A stretch of DNA of 64,000 bases from Luteolibacter arcticus (GCF_025950235.1 NZ_JAPDDT010000001.1:992001-1056000), one strand, 5' to 3'. Counted from the stretch's first letter, positions 33,667 through 44,867 are shown. The notes: generated by a model from the sequence alone, not told the origin. Translations and numbers: made by a program.

Positions 33667-36132
33667 TCAGCGATCCGCGGGGCCCACTCCGCGGGCGTGC
33701 CACCCTGGCAGCAGGAAGATCGAGAAAGCCATGGAGAGCAGGATGCCTATGACCGCGACTTGTCCGAGGCTCACCAAGGCATCGCTGGATGAAAACATCA
33801 GCGAGCCGAAGCCGATGACGTTCGACGCACCGCAGAACAGCAGCGCCTTTCCCGTGCCGTTCCAGAGCTCCTTGAAGCACATGCCGGTGCGCCGCAGGGT
33901 AAGGGTGACGTGGATGGCGTAGTCGATGCCGGTGCCTAACAGGAGCGGGGTGGCCATCAGGTTGACGAAGTTCCACTTGAGGCCGAAGAGGGTCATGGCG
34001 GCGAGCAGGACGAGGGTGCTGATCACCATGGTGAAGAGGGCCAATGACACATCGCGGATACGGCGGAAGATGAGGAACATCATGCCTAACAGAAGCACGC
34101 CCATCGGGACGAGCATGCGGGTCATGTCATCCTTCACGAGGCCGGCAATGGCGGGCTTGAAAAGACTCCAGCCACTGAGCCAGATGCCCTCCGCATTCAG
34201 CGCGCGCAGGCGTGGGTAGCCGGGAGTGAGAGGATCGACCGACGGATCGGGCAGGACGGAGCCGAGGACGAGTCCTCCGCCCTGCGTTTCATCGCGTTGG
34301 AGAAAAAGGCGCATGATTTCCCGCGCGGCGGGTGAAGCGGGATAGAAGCCGGGCTCGGCCTTCTCCAGAAAGCCAAGGATCTGCCGCCCGAGAGCGGTGC
34401 CCTCCTCCGTGAAGCCCGTGGCATCCGCGGCAGCGAGGAGGCGCGGGGCATCGCGTGCCATGGCGAGGAGCACGGCGCGGTTCTCTTCTTGCTTCACGGG
34501 GTCCGGCCACCAGGCGGCGGGCAGGCTGGATTCGAGAAGGACGCCATCTTTCCCGGCTTGAGCGAGCCGGCTCTCAGCCTCGCGGAGGCGGGCAAGCATG
34601 GTGGCATCGTCGGGAGCTTGGACGACGATGCGGAGAAGGCGCGGATCCTTGTCCGGGAACTTCTCGCGCATGCGCTCGAAACCTTCCATCGCGGTGCTGT
34701 TCCGCGGGCGCATGATCTTGGAATCGAACTCAACGCCCGGCATCCCTTTCCAAGCGAGAACCGCGAGGGCGAGGCCACTGATGGCCGCGGTGATGAGCCA
34801 GGAATTCCGGCGGTCCGGAATCCACTTCGCCTCGTCCTCGGCCGGGGCGCGATCGACGCCGAATCTCGCGACCCACGGGAGGTAAAACACGATCATGAGA
34901 ACGCCGGCGGCGAGCAACCCCCAGCCGACGATGGAACCGAGCTGGGCCATGCCCGGCAGGCCGCCGAGATTCAGGGCGGAGAAAACGACGGCGGTGGTGA
35001 GGGCTCCACAGAGCACCGGCCTGCCGCTGGCATGGAGGAGCTTCTTCCGATCGTGCCCGGCGACCTTCGCTTCCTGGCAGATGACGAGCCCGTAGTCGGT
35101 GGCGAGGCCGATGAGGATTTCCGCCGAAGCGAGCGCCATGATGGAGAGCTCGCCATAGACCCACCCGGCGACGCCGAGGGCAACCGCGAAGACGAGGCAC
35201 AGGGTGAGCACCAAGCCGTGAAGAAGCATCAACCGGCGCTGCATCCACCAGAACAGCAAGGCGATGAGCGTGAGGGTGAGACCGATGGAGCCGCTCATGT
35301 CCTTCTCCATTGCCAGGCCGATTTCCGAGGAGAAGGCGGGCTCGCCGGTCAGGGAAATGCGAGTGCTGGGTGATACCGGTGCAGAGGGATCGTGGGTGGC
35401 GGTATCTTGAGCGGCTTGCCAGTTCGCGATGGAGGCGCGGACCTGATCGAGCCAAGCTCCCGCTTCGCGATAGCCGGGAATCTCGCGCGGAGCATCGAGG
35501 AAGATCAGATGCGCGGTGCCGTCGGCACTGGAGAAATTCGCACCGCCGCCACCGGAGGAAGAGCCGAGGACATCGGCCACGGCGGGATGAGCGAGGAACC
35601 CGAAAGGATCATGCGCCTGAAGCGCGAGGTCTTGGCCGGACAGGGAGGTTGCGATTTCCTCAAGCGCGGCATCGAGCGTGGCCTGGGAATTTTCCGCCGA
35701 GAGACGACCGGCGAGAGCACGGACCTCAGCGGGGTCACCGTTCAGCCAGAGGTAGGCAAGCAGTTCGGAGAGTCCCTGCGGATCGGCCGTCCACTGCGGT
35801 TGCCAGCGGGCGCGTTTGACGACGCCGTCCTTCTCCAGATGCGCCGCGAGGGACTGGGCGAGCTTGGCGGGGCTGTGCTCTTCATCGTGGTCCCCGCCGG
35901 CGACCCCCGTCTCCAGCAGGAGAATGGCTTCATCCTGCCGGGCGAAAGCCTGATGCTGAGCCTTGAGCCCCTTCACCTCCGGCAGCTCGCCGGGCAGCAT
36001 CGAAAGGATGTCGGTGTCGAACCGCAACCGCGTGATTCCCAGCGCCGCGACGGCAATCGCCGCGAGGAGCATGAGATGAAGCCACCACTTCCGCATGGCG
36101 GGGAAGCTGAAGAGCCAAGCAGCAAGTGCCAA
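33667..36132 (-). CDS. MMPL/RND-family exporter
   Basis: An 821-aa polytopic transporter. Residues 13-33 form TM1 (WWLHLMLLAAIAVAALGITR), followed by FDTDILSMLPGELPEVKGL, typical of the MMPL/HpnN branch. A periplasmic loop, then TM blocks around 275-430 (IGLTLTLIALLFWWMQ, GLATDYGLVICQEAK) and a second half with TMs near 690-810 (ATPLLLGTGIDYAIHVTLTL, DALVSLGQVAVIGI). The GxxxDY motifs are those of RND proton relays. HpnN-like proteins move hopanoids or lipids; the cargo here is not shown. Starts 24 bp after the BatA/VWA gene. ATG 36096 is an alternative start. Confidence 0.9.
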   Translation of the reverse strand: MALAAWLFSFPAMRKWWLHLMLLAAIAVAALGITRLRFDTDILSMLPGELPEVKGLKAQHQAFARQDEAILLLETGVAGGDHDEEHSPAKLAQSLAAHLEKDGVVKRARWQPQWTADPQGLSELLAYLWLNGDPAEVRALAGRLSAENSQATLDAALEEIATSLSGQDLALQAHDPFGFLAHPAVADVLGSSSGGGGANFSSADGTAHLIFLDAPREIPGYREAGAWLDQVRASIANWQAAQDTATHDPSAPVSPSTRISLTGEPAFSSEIGLAMEKDMSGSIGLTLTLIALLFWWMQRRLMLLHGLVLTLCLVFAVALGVAGWVYGELSIMALASAEILIGLATDYGLVICQEAKVAGHDRKKLLHASGRPVLCGALTTAVVFSALNLGGLPGMAQLGSIVGWGLLAAGVLMIVFYLPWVARFGVDRAPAEDEAKWIPDRRNSWLITAAISGLALAVLAWKGMPGVEFDSKIMRPRNSTAMEGFERMREKFPDKDPRLLRIVVQAPDDATMLARLREAESRLAQAGKDGVLLESSLPAAWWPDPVKQEENRAVLLAMARDAPRLLAAADATGFTEEGTALGRQILGFLEKAEPGFYPASPAAREIMRLFLQRDETQGGGLVLGSVLPDPSVDPLTPGYPRLRALNAEGIWLSGWSLFKPAIAGLVKDDMTRMLVPMGVLLLGMMFLIFRRIRDVSLALFTMVISTLVLLAAMTLFGLKWNFVNLMATPLLLGTGIDYAIHVTLTLRRTGMCFKELWNGTGKALLFCGASNVIGFGSLMFSSSDALVSLGQVAVIGILLSMAFSIFLLPGWHARGVGPADR

Positions 36133-36156
36133 GCGCCAACGGGAGGGGAGAACGTG

Positions 36157-38985
36157 TCAACGCCGGCCACCCCAAACGGCGTCCCCCCCGAAATCGACGC
36201 GGACGTCTTCCGCGGTGCGGCGGTTGCGGGAGACCCAGCGGGCCAGCACGCTCTCCAACAGGAACAGGATGAAGCCGGCGACCGCGAGCAGCTTCCAGAT
36301 TTCGCGGCCGAAGCCCTTTCCCTGAAGCACGCCGATCATGTCGCCGACGGAGGCGGGCTGGAGCAGGTCCGCGTGCTTGCGGACCAGCGCGAGGTCATCG
36401 GGAGTCCGCGGCTCGAAGTGGCTTTCACCGGGATCGCGGAGGACCGCGACTGGAAGGGTAGCCTTGGCAGGCAGACTGAGCAAAGCTTGGAGTTCCTCGT
36501 CTGGCGTGAGCTGATAGATCCCGGGCACGGCGGCTCCGTCGATGGCAAGTTCACGACCGACGCGGGCGGGGCGCAGCACCGCTTGGCGCGGCAGGCCGGT
36601 GGGATCGAGCACACGCATCGGCTCGCCGGCTTCGCGTGGCTTTTCGGGGCGGAAAGCGTGCGCGGGGATGACCTGGCGAGATCCGCCAGGTGGAGTCCAG
36701 TACAGCCGGACGTAGGCATCGCCGCCTTCCTCGTAATACTTGGCTTGGACAGGAACCGGCTTCCCCTTTTCCAGCATGACCTTGCCCAGATCCTTCCGTC
36801 CCCAGCCAGTCTCGAAGGCCTGGCTGTCACCGAGACGAAGCTGCAGCACATCGTCCACTTCCGCCGAAAGCTCGTACTCGCCGGTGGCCGGCGCGACGAG
36901 TTGGCCCCTCCATTCGATCGAGAATCGGTCACCCGGCAGGCGCTGGTCCGGCTTTCCGTCGCCCCAGCGGAAGTCGATCGAGGGATCGGTGCGGACGAAT
37001 TTCGGCTTCCCCTTCCATTCGCGGTTCGGCCAGTAGCTGGCGGTCAGCCCACCGGATGAGCCATGCAGGGCCACCGACGGGCTCCACGCGGCGTCGACAT
37101 TCAGCTCCGCCCCGCGGCCCGCGGTCCAAGCGACGAGTTCATGGAGCAGCGGCACGAACCCGCGCAGCGCCGGGAGATTCCCCGAGCGGGCATCGAAGGC
37201 GCAGGTCGCCAGCAAAGTACGACCATTGCCGTAGTTCTTTGCAGCCAGGAAAGGATCGCCATTGGCAAAGGCCGCAGCCTGCACGCCCCCGGTCGGCTCG
37301 CCGGTCTTGTGCCACTGCTTCACCTTGGCGGTGGCGAGGTCGGAGTTCTTCTCGTCCTTGAAAAGCGCGACCGCTTCATGAAGGAAGGTGGCGGGCGACG
37401 GAGAGACGCCCTCGGCATCGACCGCGATCTCGCCAAGGGGCATCGGCAGCAAGGGGCCGTCGCCTCCCGTCCATTGGTTGTAGAATGCGGCCTCGACTCG
37501 AGGTCCGGCAATGACGAGGAGTCCAGTGCCATCGGCGATCTTGGCGGCGATCTTCGACGCGAGTCGCTCCGGCAAGCGCGGGACATCGGCCAACACAATG
37601 ACCGCGCGGTCTTCCAGATCCTCTTCCTTCAATTCCGGTGCCGGGACCACCTCGGGGTCCATCAGATACCCTTCCCCGGCGGTCCTCCCACGGCGCAAGT
37701 TCGACGAAGGGGCCAAAGCGAAGGCGGAATAGCCGGCGGCGCGCTCGAAGAAGGAACCGGCCGGGTTCCCATCGACTAACAGCACCGGGAGATTGCCGCG
37801 GACATGGATCACGCGCTCGGCCTTGTCGTCGGCAGAGAGATCGTCGCGGGCATCGAGACGGGCTGCGACGGCCTGCGGCCCGGGCTGCGAGAATTTATGG
37901 CGGAACTCGACGGTCTCCTTCTGTCCGGCGACGAGCAAACCAACCGGCTTCTCCCCAACCTTCGCGCCGCCGATCTCCAAGCTCACCGGACCGGGCGTAA
38001 CCGCTTCGGTGCCGGTATTCTCGACGGTCACCCGCAAGGTCACCTCGCGGTCGGTGCCGACAATGCTCCGCGAGGTCTCGACGCCGGCGATGGAGACATT
38101 GCGCAAGCTGCTAGAAACGCCGAAGTCGCGGAGCAGCAGCTTTGGCTTCGAGGGCATCGCCTTCCACGCCTCACCGAGACCGTCCCACGCATTCGGATTG
38201 TCGAAGCGCCAGCCCGTGCGCTGGGCATCGGTGAAGACCACGATTTCCTTCGAGGCATTGGTGCCCTCAGCAAGGCCGAGCGTGGCAACGCCGAGGGCCT
38301 CGTGGGCGCGGAAGGTGCCGCCGATGGGCCTGAGCGAATCCAACACGCCAAGAACATCCGCACGATGCGTCAGCGGAGCCGCGGTCTTCGCCTCGGGCGC
38401 CGGTCCACCGAGCACGACGAGAAAGGCGGTGCCGCGCGGAGCTTCCTTCACGAGCTGCTTCGCCTCCTCCACGGCGCGGGTGAAGACCGTCTTGCCGTCC
38501 ATGGAGAGCTCCATCGACGAGGAGGCATCGATAACAAGCGCGACGTCGCGCCTGCCACTGGCCTCGAAGCGCTTCAAGTTCAGCGTGCGTTCGAGGAGGA
38601 TCAGCCCGACCGCGGCAAGCAGGAGCACGGCCGAGGAAAGCCGCAGGATCCATTTCGCCTTCCCCCCGAGAACAAAGGATCCACCTAACAGGGCAATGCC
38701 TACCAGCGCCGCGGGTAGGACGAACAGCCACGGAACACTGGAGTCCGGCGGAACAAAAGGCCGGGCAATGGCCAGCGCAACCAGCCCTAACAGGAGGCAG
38801 CGCGCGGCCATGAGCAGCAGGTCCTCCCACTCCATCTTGCGACGGCGCATGGCGACCGTGTCGAAGAGGAACCGCATCGCACCCCACTCGATCGGCTTCG
38901 CGGCCTGGCGGCGGACGAGGTGGATGATGATCGGGACCGCAACCGCACCGAGACCGGCCAAAAGCCATGGATTAAGGAAAAGCAT
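36157..38985 (-). CDS. BatA-type VWA protein with PA14 domain
   Basis: A 942-aa membrane protein. Residues 1-90 form the BatA-type anchor (MLFLNPWLLAGLGAVAVPII, then ARCLLLGLVALAIARPFV). A VWA domain starts near 145 with a MIDAS site (DVALVIDASSSMELSMDG). About 400-600 resembles a glutamine-amidotransferase-like domain (NLPVLLVDGNPAGSFFER). About 652-785 is a PA14 domain (SIEWRGQLVAPATGEYELSA, VRLYWTPPGGSRQVIPAHAF). A final TM (LLAVAGFILFLLESVLARWV) ends it. PA14 inside a BatA protein is unusual. The start abuts the DUF58 stop with no gap. Confidence 0.87.
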   Translation of the reverse strand: MLFLNPWLLAGLGAVAVPIIIHLVRRQAAKPIEWGAMRFLFDTVAMRRRKMEWEDLLLMAARCLLLGLVALAIARPFVPPDSSVPWLFVLPAALVGIALLGGSFVLGGKAKWILRLSSAVLLLAAVGLILLERTLNLKRFEASGRRDVALVIDASSSMELSMDGKTVFTRAVEEAKQLVKEAPRGTAFLVVLGGPAPEAKTAAPLTHRADVLGVLDSLRPIGGTFRAHEALGVATLGLAEGTNASKEIVVFTDAQRTGWRFDNPNAWDGLGEAWKAMPSKPKLLLRDFGVSSSLRNVSIAGVETSRSIVGTDREVTLRVTVENTGTEAVTPGPVSLEIGGAKVGEKPVGLLVAGQKETVEFRHKFSQPGPQAVAARLDARDDLSADDKAERVIHVRGNLPVLLVDGNPAGSFFERAAGYSAFALAPSSNLRRGRTAGEGYLMDPEVVPAPELKEEDLEDRAVIVLADVPRLPERLASKIAAKIADGTGLLVIAGPRVEAAFYNQWTGGDGPLLPMPLGEIAVDAEGVSPSPATFLHEAVALFKDEKNSDLATAKVKQWHKTGEPTGGVQAAAFANGDPFLAAKNYGNGRTLLATCAFDARSGNLPALRGFVPLLHELVAWTAGRGAELNVDAAWSPSVALHGSSGGLTASYWPNREWKGKPKFVRTDPSIDFRWGDGKPDQRLPGDRFSIEWRGQLVAPATGEYELSAEVDDVLQLRLGDSQAFETGWGRKDLGKVMLEKGKPVPVQAKYYEEGGDAYVRLYWTPPGGSRQVIPAHAFRPEKPREAGEPMRVLDPTGLPRQAVLRPARVGRELAIDGAAVPGIYQLTPDEELQALLSLPAKATLPVAVLRDPGESHFEPRTPDDLALVRKHADLLQPASVGDMIGVLQGKGFGREIWKLLAVAGFILFLLESVLARWVSRNRRTAEDVRVDFGGDAVWGGRR

Positions 38986-39912
38986 CTATTTCCGCCCTCC
39001 GAAGTAGCGCAGCAGGGTGTCCCGCAGCGGGTTTTTCGTGTTCACGGGCACGTAGTCGGCGCGGAGCTTGCCGCACGCGGAATCGATGCGCTTCACGAAC
39101 TCGCGGATCTTTTCAAGATAGGCCGCACGCACGGCCTGCGGGTCGATGCGAAGCATGGCCTCGATGCCCTCCAGATCACGGAAGCGCTGGAAGTTCTTGA
39201 ACGGAAAAGTCAGCTCCTCCTCGGCCATCAGGTGGAAAATCACCAGTTCATGCTGCCGGAAGTCGAAATGGTGGAGCGCCTCGATGATCTTTGCCGGGTC
39301 ATCGAAGAGGTCGCTAATCAGAATGACTAGACCACGCTTCGGAATGCGCTCAGCCACGCCATGGAGGACGCTGCCGACATCGGTGTCGGCCCCGGCTTCG
39401 ATGGCATGGAGATCCTCCAGAATGCGCCGCACCTGGCTAGGCCGGCTACCGGCGCGGATGAAGCTGCGGACCTCCTTGTCGAACGTGACCAGCCCTGCGG
39501 CATCCCCCTGCTTCACAAACAGATACGCCAGCGCGGCGGCGAGGTGCTTGGCGTAGTCGAGCTTCGACAGCGGCTGATCCCCTACCGTCGCGGCGTGGTC
39601 GCCCACGTATTTCATCGACCCGGACACATCGACGGCCAGCGTCGCACGCAGGTTGGTTTCCTCGATGTACTGGCGGATGACATTGTGGTCACTCTTGGCC
39701 ATGACCCGCCAATCGAGGTCCTTCGGGTCGTCCCCGGGGACGTATTGGCGGTGCTCGGCGAACTCGACCGAGAAGCCCTTGTCCGGCGAGCTGTGGCGGC
39801 CCGTTAGAGTGCCCTGCATCCGGCGGCGGGCATACCACTCGAGCCGCTTCATCACGCCCATCGTCTCCGCGGGGAGCAGGCGCATGCAGTCGGGAAGCTT
39901 CAGGGAATCCAT
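38986..39912 (-). CDS. DUF58 domain protein
   Basis: A 308-aa cytoplasmic protein of the DUF58 family: GRHSSPDKGFSVEFAEHRQY, VPGDDPKDLDWRVMAKSD, and a VWA-type MIDAS (TLAVDVSGSMKYVGDH). DUF58, MoxR AAA ATPase and BatA/VWA proteins are a well-known gene set; the AAA protein is thought to act as a chaperone for the VWA partners. Here it sits between moxR (21 bp upstream) and the BatA/VWA gene (adjacent). The process served is not known. Confidence 0.93.
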   Translation of the reverse strand: MDSLKLPDCMRLLPAETMGVMKRLEWYARRRMQGTLTGRHSSPDKGFSVEFAEHRQYVPGDDPKDLDWRVMAKSDHNVIRQYIEETNLRATLAVDVSGSMKYVGDHAATVGDQPLSKLDYAKHLAAALAYLFVKQGDAAGLVTFDKEVRSFIRAGSRPSQVRRILEDLHAIEAGADTDVGSVLHGVAERIPKRGLVILISDLFDDPAKIIEALHHFDFRQHELVIFHLMAEEELTFPFKNFQRFRDLEGIEAMLRIDPQAVRAAYLEKIREFVKRIDSACGKLRADYVPVNTKNPLRDTLLRYFGGRK

Positions 39913-39933
39913 GAAAAATGGGTCTTATGGGGC

Positions 39934-40941
<1,008 letters not shown>

Positions 40942-41070
40942 GATCCGGCGACTACGCGGAGGGGTTTCAGCAAATTGCAGTCTAAAAATCCGGATCTGTC
41001 ATTTTTCCCAAAGCGCCGGATTTCACGGTCGCGCTAGCCAAGCGGCGGCTGGCTCCGTTAGCCTGCGTCC

Positions 41071-41868
41071 GTGGCGTTCCTGGAGTTCCTCGGCGGCTTG
41101 GTGACGGGCTTTCTCCGCTATTTGGGGGAAGTCGGGATCCTCGTGAGCGGGATTTTCGAGTCGTTCCTCAAGGGAAAGATCCGCTGGCGGATCGTAATGC
41201 AGCAAATTGTCGAGATCGGCTACCGGTCCCAGCCGGTGGTGATGCTCACGGGTGCGTTTACCGGCGCGGTGCTGGCGGCGCAGTCGCTGTTCCAGTTCAG
41301 CGCCTTGAATATGGAAACGGGGGCGGGTGCGCTGGTCAGCGTGGCCATGCTCCGCGAACTCGGCCCCTCGGTCACTGCCCTGATGCTGGCCGGCCGGGTC
41401 GGCGCCGCGATGGCCGCGGAGATCGGCACCATGCAGGTCACCGAACAAGTCGATGCCTTGCGCTCGATGGGCGTGCACCCGGTGGATTACCTCGTCACGC
41501 CGCGGGTGATCGCTATGGTGATCGCCATCCCGCTGCTGATCGGCGAATCGGCAGCGCTGGGAATCGGGGCCTCCGTCTTGGTCGGGACCGGCCCCTTCAA
41601 TGTGAACCCGGCCTACTGGATGAGCCAGATGAGCAAGCACACCGACCTGACCGACGTCTCGATCGCGCTGATCAAGGGCCTCGTCTTCGGACTGCTTATC
41701 GTCGCCATTTCCTGCCACCAGGGCCTGCGTGCCAGCGGCGGAGCGGTCGGCGTCGGCCGCTCCACCACCCAGGCGATGGTTTACTCCGCGCTGGCCATCC
41801 TGGTCTTCAATTTCTTCCTGACCCTGCTGCTGAACATGCTCTTCCCGGCGGGACTGAGCCGATTCTAA
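41071..41868 (+). CDS. MlaE-type ABC transporter permease
   Basis: A 265-aa permease, GTG start at 41071. About five TM segments: GLVTGFLRYLGEVGILVSGI, VVMLTGAFTGAVLAAQSLFQ, LGPSVTALMLAGRVGAAMAA, VIAMVIAIPLLIGESAALGI, and the C-terminal pair ending LNMLFPAG. The conserved permease loop EIGTMQVTEQVDALRSMGV is intact. MlaE works with an ATPase (MlaF) and a periplasmic MCE protein in retrograde phospholipid transport. Neither is adjacent here, so this is an orphan permease gene whose partners must be encoded elsewhere. Confidence 0.92.
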   Translation: MAFLEFLGGLVTGFLRYLGEVGILVSGIFESFLKGKIRWRIVMQQIVEIGYRSQPVVMLTGAFTGAVLAAQSLFQFSALNMETGAGALVSVAMLRELGPSVTALMLAGRVGAAMAAEIGTMQVTEQVDALRSMGVHPVDYLVTPRVIAMVIAIPLLIGESAALGIGASVLVGTGPFNVNPAYWMSQMSKHTDLTDVSIALIKGLVFGLLIVAISCHQGLRASGGAVGVGRSTTQAMVYSALAILVFNFFLTLLLNMLFPAGLSRF

Positions 41869-41895
41869 CCGGCTTGGATCCGGGCCTCAGCTGCC

Positions 41896-43134
41896 ATGAA
41901 ACTCCACGTCCCCACCCTGATCGCCCGCAAGCGCGAGGGCGAAACGCTCGATCCGGCAGAGATCCGCAAGCTGATCGAGGGCTACACCAGTGGCGAAATC
42001 CCGGACTACCAGATGTCCGCCTTCGCGATGGCGGTCTTTTTCCGCGGGATGGACGCCGTCGAGACCGCCGCGCTGACCCGCGCGATGCTGGAAAGCGGCG
42101 ACGTCTTCCACCACCGCGACGGCCACCCGAAGGTCGTCGACAAGCACTCCACCGGCGGCATCGGCGACAAGGTCTCACTCATCCTCGCCCCACTCGTGGC
42201 CTGCACCGGCGTATGGGTGCCGATGGTTTCCGGCCGTGGCCTCGGCATCACCGGCGGCACTCTCGACAAACTGGAGTCGATTCCCGGCTTCAAGGTCGGC
42301 ATCTCGATCCCGGAGGCGCAGGATTTGTTAGAGAAGCTCGGCGTCGTGATGATGGGCCAGACCGACCGCTTCTGCCCGGCCGACAAGAAGCTCTACGCCC
42401 TGCGCGACGTGACCGGCACCGTGCCCTCGATCCCCCTGATCACCGCCTCGATCATGTCAAAGAAGCTCGCCGAGTCGCTCGACACGCTGGTGCTGGACGT
42501 GAAGTTCGGCACGGGTGCCTTCATGAGGACCGAGGCCGAGGCCCGGGTGCTGGCCGATTCGATGATCGCAGTCGGCAAGGAAATGGGCGTCGAGGTCCAC
42601 GCCGTCCTCAACCCGATGAGCGAGCCACTCGGCCGCGCGGTGGGAAATGCACTCGAAGTCATCGAATCACTGGAATGCTTGGAAGGCCGTGGCCCAGCAG
42701 ACCTGCGCAAGCTGGTGCTGGACCTTTCCGAGAAGATCGCCCCGGTCTCCCGCAAGGACTTGGAGCGATTGTTAGACGACGGAAGCGCGCGGCGAAAGTT
42801 CGATGAGATCGTCGCCTCTCATGGCGGCAATCCCGCCGACTTGCCGAAGCTCTCGCAAATCCATCACGCCCCGGTGATCCGCGACTTCCCCGCCTCGGAC
42901 ACCGGCACGGTGATGCAGGTCGATGCCGGTCTCGTAGGCCAAGCCGCCTTGCAACTCGGTGCCGGCCGCGCCCGAGCGACGGACGGCGTCGATCATGCGG
43001 TGGGCTTCGATCACTTCGTGAAATGCGGCGAGCACATCCACCAAGGCCATCCACTGTGCCGCATCCACGCCCGCACTGCGGTCGATTTCGAGATCGCGGA
43101 AGCGTTATTGGAAAAGGCCATCCGCATCGGTTGA
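41896..43134 (+). CDS. deoA: Pyrimidine-nucleoside (thymidine) phosphorylase
   Basis: A 412-aa cytoplasmic enzyme that releases the base from thymidine/uridine with phosphate. N-terminal helical domain (REGETLDPAEIRKLIEGYTS), the phosphate-binding loop DKHSTGGIGDKVSLI, and MSGRG-like GLGITGGTLDKLESIPGF all match the family. The Lys/Ser residues of ASIMSKKLAESLDTLVLDVK follow. It is slightly shorter than B. subtilis Pdp (about 434). It follows the permease gene by 27 bp and converges on the FG-GAP gene. Thymidine versus broader pyrimidine specificity is not resolved. Confidence 0.93.
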   Translation: MKLHVPTLIARKREGETLDPAEIRKLIEGYTSGEIPDYQMSAFAMAVFFRGMDAVETAALTRAMLESGDVFHHRDGHPKVVDKHSTGGIGDKVSLILAPLVACTGVWVPMVSGRGLGITGGTLDKLESIPGFKVGISIPEAQDLLEKLGVVMMGQTDRFCPADKKLYALRDVTGTVPSIPLITASIMSKKLAESLDTLVLDVKFGTGAFMRTEAEARVLADSMIAVGKEMGVEVHAVLNPMSEPLGRAVGNALEVIESLECLEGRGPADLRKLVLDLSEKIAPVSRKDLERLLDDGSARRKFDEIVASHGGNPADLPKLSQIHHAPVIRDFPASDTGTVMQVDAGLVGQAALQLGAGRARATDGVDHAVGFDHFVKCGEHIHQGHPLCRIHARTAVDFEIAEALLEKAIRIG

Positions 43135-43184
43135 CTCACGGACGTCCTACCTGGGCCAAGCGGTGCGGCGCTCGGTGGGCCATC

Positions 43185-44855
43185 TCAAGGCGTCGTCACC
43201 TTCACGCGGCCCAACCGTGCGCTCGCATCGGTCGGCGGAATGTCCCGAATGGTGACGCGCTCCCAAAAGGAATCAATTGGCGTGACAACCTCCGGGCCGG
43301 CCGGCGTGAACCAACCGGAACCCTCCCCTTCTTCCAGGGTGCTTGAAAATTGCGGCGCATAGGTCAGTTCGTGGTCCACCACGTTGGTGCGGCGCAAATA
43401 CTCCAGGCTCAGCACCGGCTTCCCCTCCTCCTCCTCCGACAACAGCATCACCGGGAGACTGCCGGATTGCCCGACCGTCACCGGCACAACGCCGCCACTC
43501 TTGGTCGGGTCGAGGGAAAAGGCCCGCTCGAGCAAGTTGACCACGCCATCATGGTCCGGGTCCGCGTCATCGGCCGCATCGCCTGCACTGTCGACGTTCG
43601 CGAAATACGAGTGACGCCAGCGTTGCGGCTGTGTGGGATTGACGACGGCTCGAAACGAATGCGCGCTGCCCTCTGCGGCGCTCTCTCCCGGATCGGCCAC
43701 AATGACGGCATCGCCTTCCATCGCCACCGAGCTGCCAAACTCGCCCTGCGCCGACGGGTGGACGGCTGAGAAGCGATTCAATGCCGCAAATGCGAGATCA
43801 CCTTCGCCGTAGAGCCAGCTACTACCGGCATGGTAGATACCCTCTCCCACCACGAGGGGTTCCAAGGAATGACATGCCCCGACCAGCGCGCGGTCCCCGG
43901 AAAGGGCAACCGAACAGCCGAAGGCATGGTAAGCCAAGCCTGCAGCCGTACCCAGCTTCTCCGCCGGCACCCAGTCGGAACCATTGAGACGGAAGACATA
44001 AGCGGATCCGACATAGCCATCCGCGCCGGTGGCACCAACGATCGCCTTGCCCCCCTTTAGCGCGACCGCCGTGCCGAAGAAACCGTCCGTCACCGGGTCA
44101 GTAGCATTCCATGCGGATAGCTGGCTCCAGCTCGTCCCATTGCGGCGGAAGAAATACACGCTGCCATTGTTAGACAGCCCTCCGCTGTCGTGACTCTCCG
44201 CACCGATCAAGGCAACATCACCATCGAGCGCCACCGCGCAGCCGAAGCGATCATGCGGCTGGGTCGCGAGTCCAGTCAGCTTCTGCTGCTGACTCCATGC
44301 CGTGCCGCTCCGCACAAAGACATACGCTGCACCAGTACCGTTGCCCTTGTTCTCCGCGCCAACAAGAACGGTTTCACCGGAAAGCGCAACGGAGACACCG
44401 AAGTGATCATCCATCGCCACGTCCGCCGCGGTGATCTTCGCCTGCTGTGTCCACACGCTGCCGCTGCGGGTATAGACATAGACGCTTCCCGAGTTGAGCA
44501 CCGAAGCCGAGGCGTCGTCATGCGTCGCGCCAATGACCAGCGTATCGCCCACTAGCGCCACCGAGGAGCCGAAGCGATCCCCTGCTGCCGCGTCGGCAGG
44601 CATCAACTTCACCTGCAGGACCCATGTGCCGCCGCTACGGACAAACACCGACACGCTTCCCACGTCATTGCCCACCGAAGAATCATCGAAACACGCGGCC
44701 ACCGCGAGCGTGGTCCCGGAAACCGCGAGAGCATTGCCAAACCCATCCTGCGCCACCCCATCACTCTGCTGGATCTTCTGCTCGAACGAGAGCAAGGCAT
44801 CATCCGCGAACAGGGACGGCGACAAGAGAAGCAGGAGCGAAAGAGCAGCCTTCAT
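43185..44855 (-). CDS. FG-GAP-like repeat exported protein
   Basis: A 556-aa protein with signal peptide (AALSLLLLLSPSLFA). About seven FG-GAP beta-propeller blades occupy residues 35-405, each with a 'DxFGxSVALxGDxxxVGA' pattern (for example DGFGNALAVSGTTLAVAACF, DRFGSSVALVGDTLVIGA). After 420 comes the window's shared C-terminal module: DPDHDGVVNLLERAFSLDP, then a beta-rich tail (SLEYLRRTNVVDHELTY, APQFSSTLEEG). Extracellular; likely adhesion or matrix role. The partner is unknown. Confidence 0.87.
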   Translation of the reverse strand: MKAALSLLLLLSPSLFADDALLSFEQKIQQSDGVAQDGFGNALAVSGTTLAVAACFDDSSVGNDVGSVSVFVRSGGTWVLQVKLMPADAAAGDRFGSSVALVGDTLVIGATHDDASASVLNSGSVYVYTRSGSVWTQQAKITAADVAMDDHFGVSVALSGETVLVGAENKGNGTGAAYVFVRSGTAWSQQQKLTGLATQPHDRFGCAVALDGDVALIGAESHDSGGLSNNGSVYFFRRNGTSWSQLSAWNATDPVTDGFFGTAVALKGGKAIVGATGADGYVGSAYVFRLNGSDWVPAEKLGTAAGLAYHAFGCSVALSGDRALVGACHSLEPLVVGEGIYHAGSSWLYGEGDLAFAALNRFSAVHPSAQGEFGSSVAMEGDAVIVADPGESAAEGSAHSFRAVVNPTQPQRWRHSYFANVDSAGDAADDADPDHDGVVNLLERAFSLDPTKSGGVVPVTVGQSGSLPVMLLSEEEEGKPVLSLEYLRRTNVVDHELTYAPQFSSTLEEGEGSGWFTPAGPEVVTPIDSFWERVTIRDIPPTDASARLGRVKVTTP

Positions 44856-44867
44856 GAGGATGAGAAT

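Noticed and set aside
36157..38985. Annotating the BatA/VWA gene as a Mg-chelatase subunit.
   Set aside because: The MIDAS sits between BatA-type membrane anchors, and no chelatase subunits are present.
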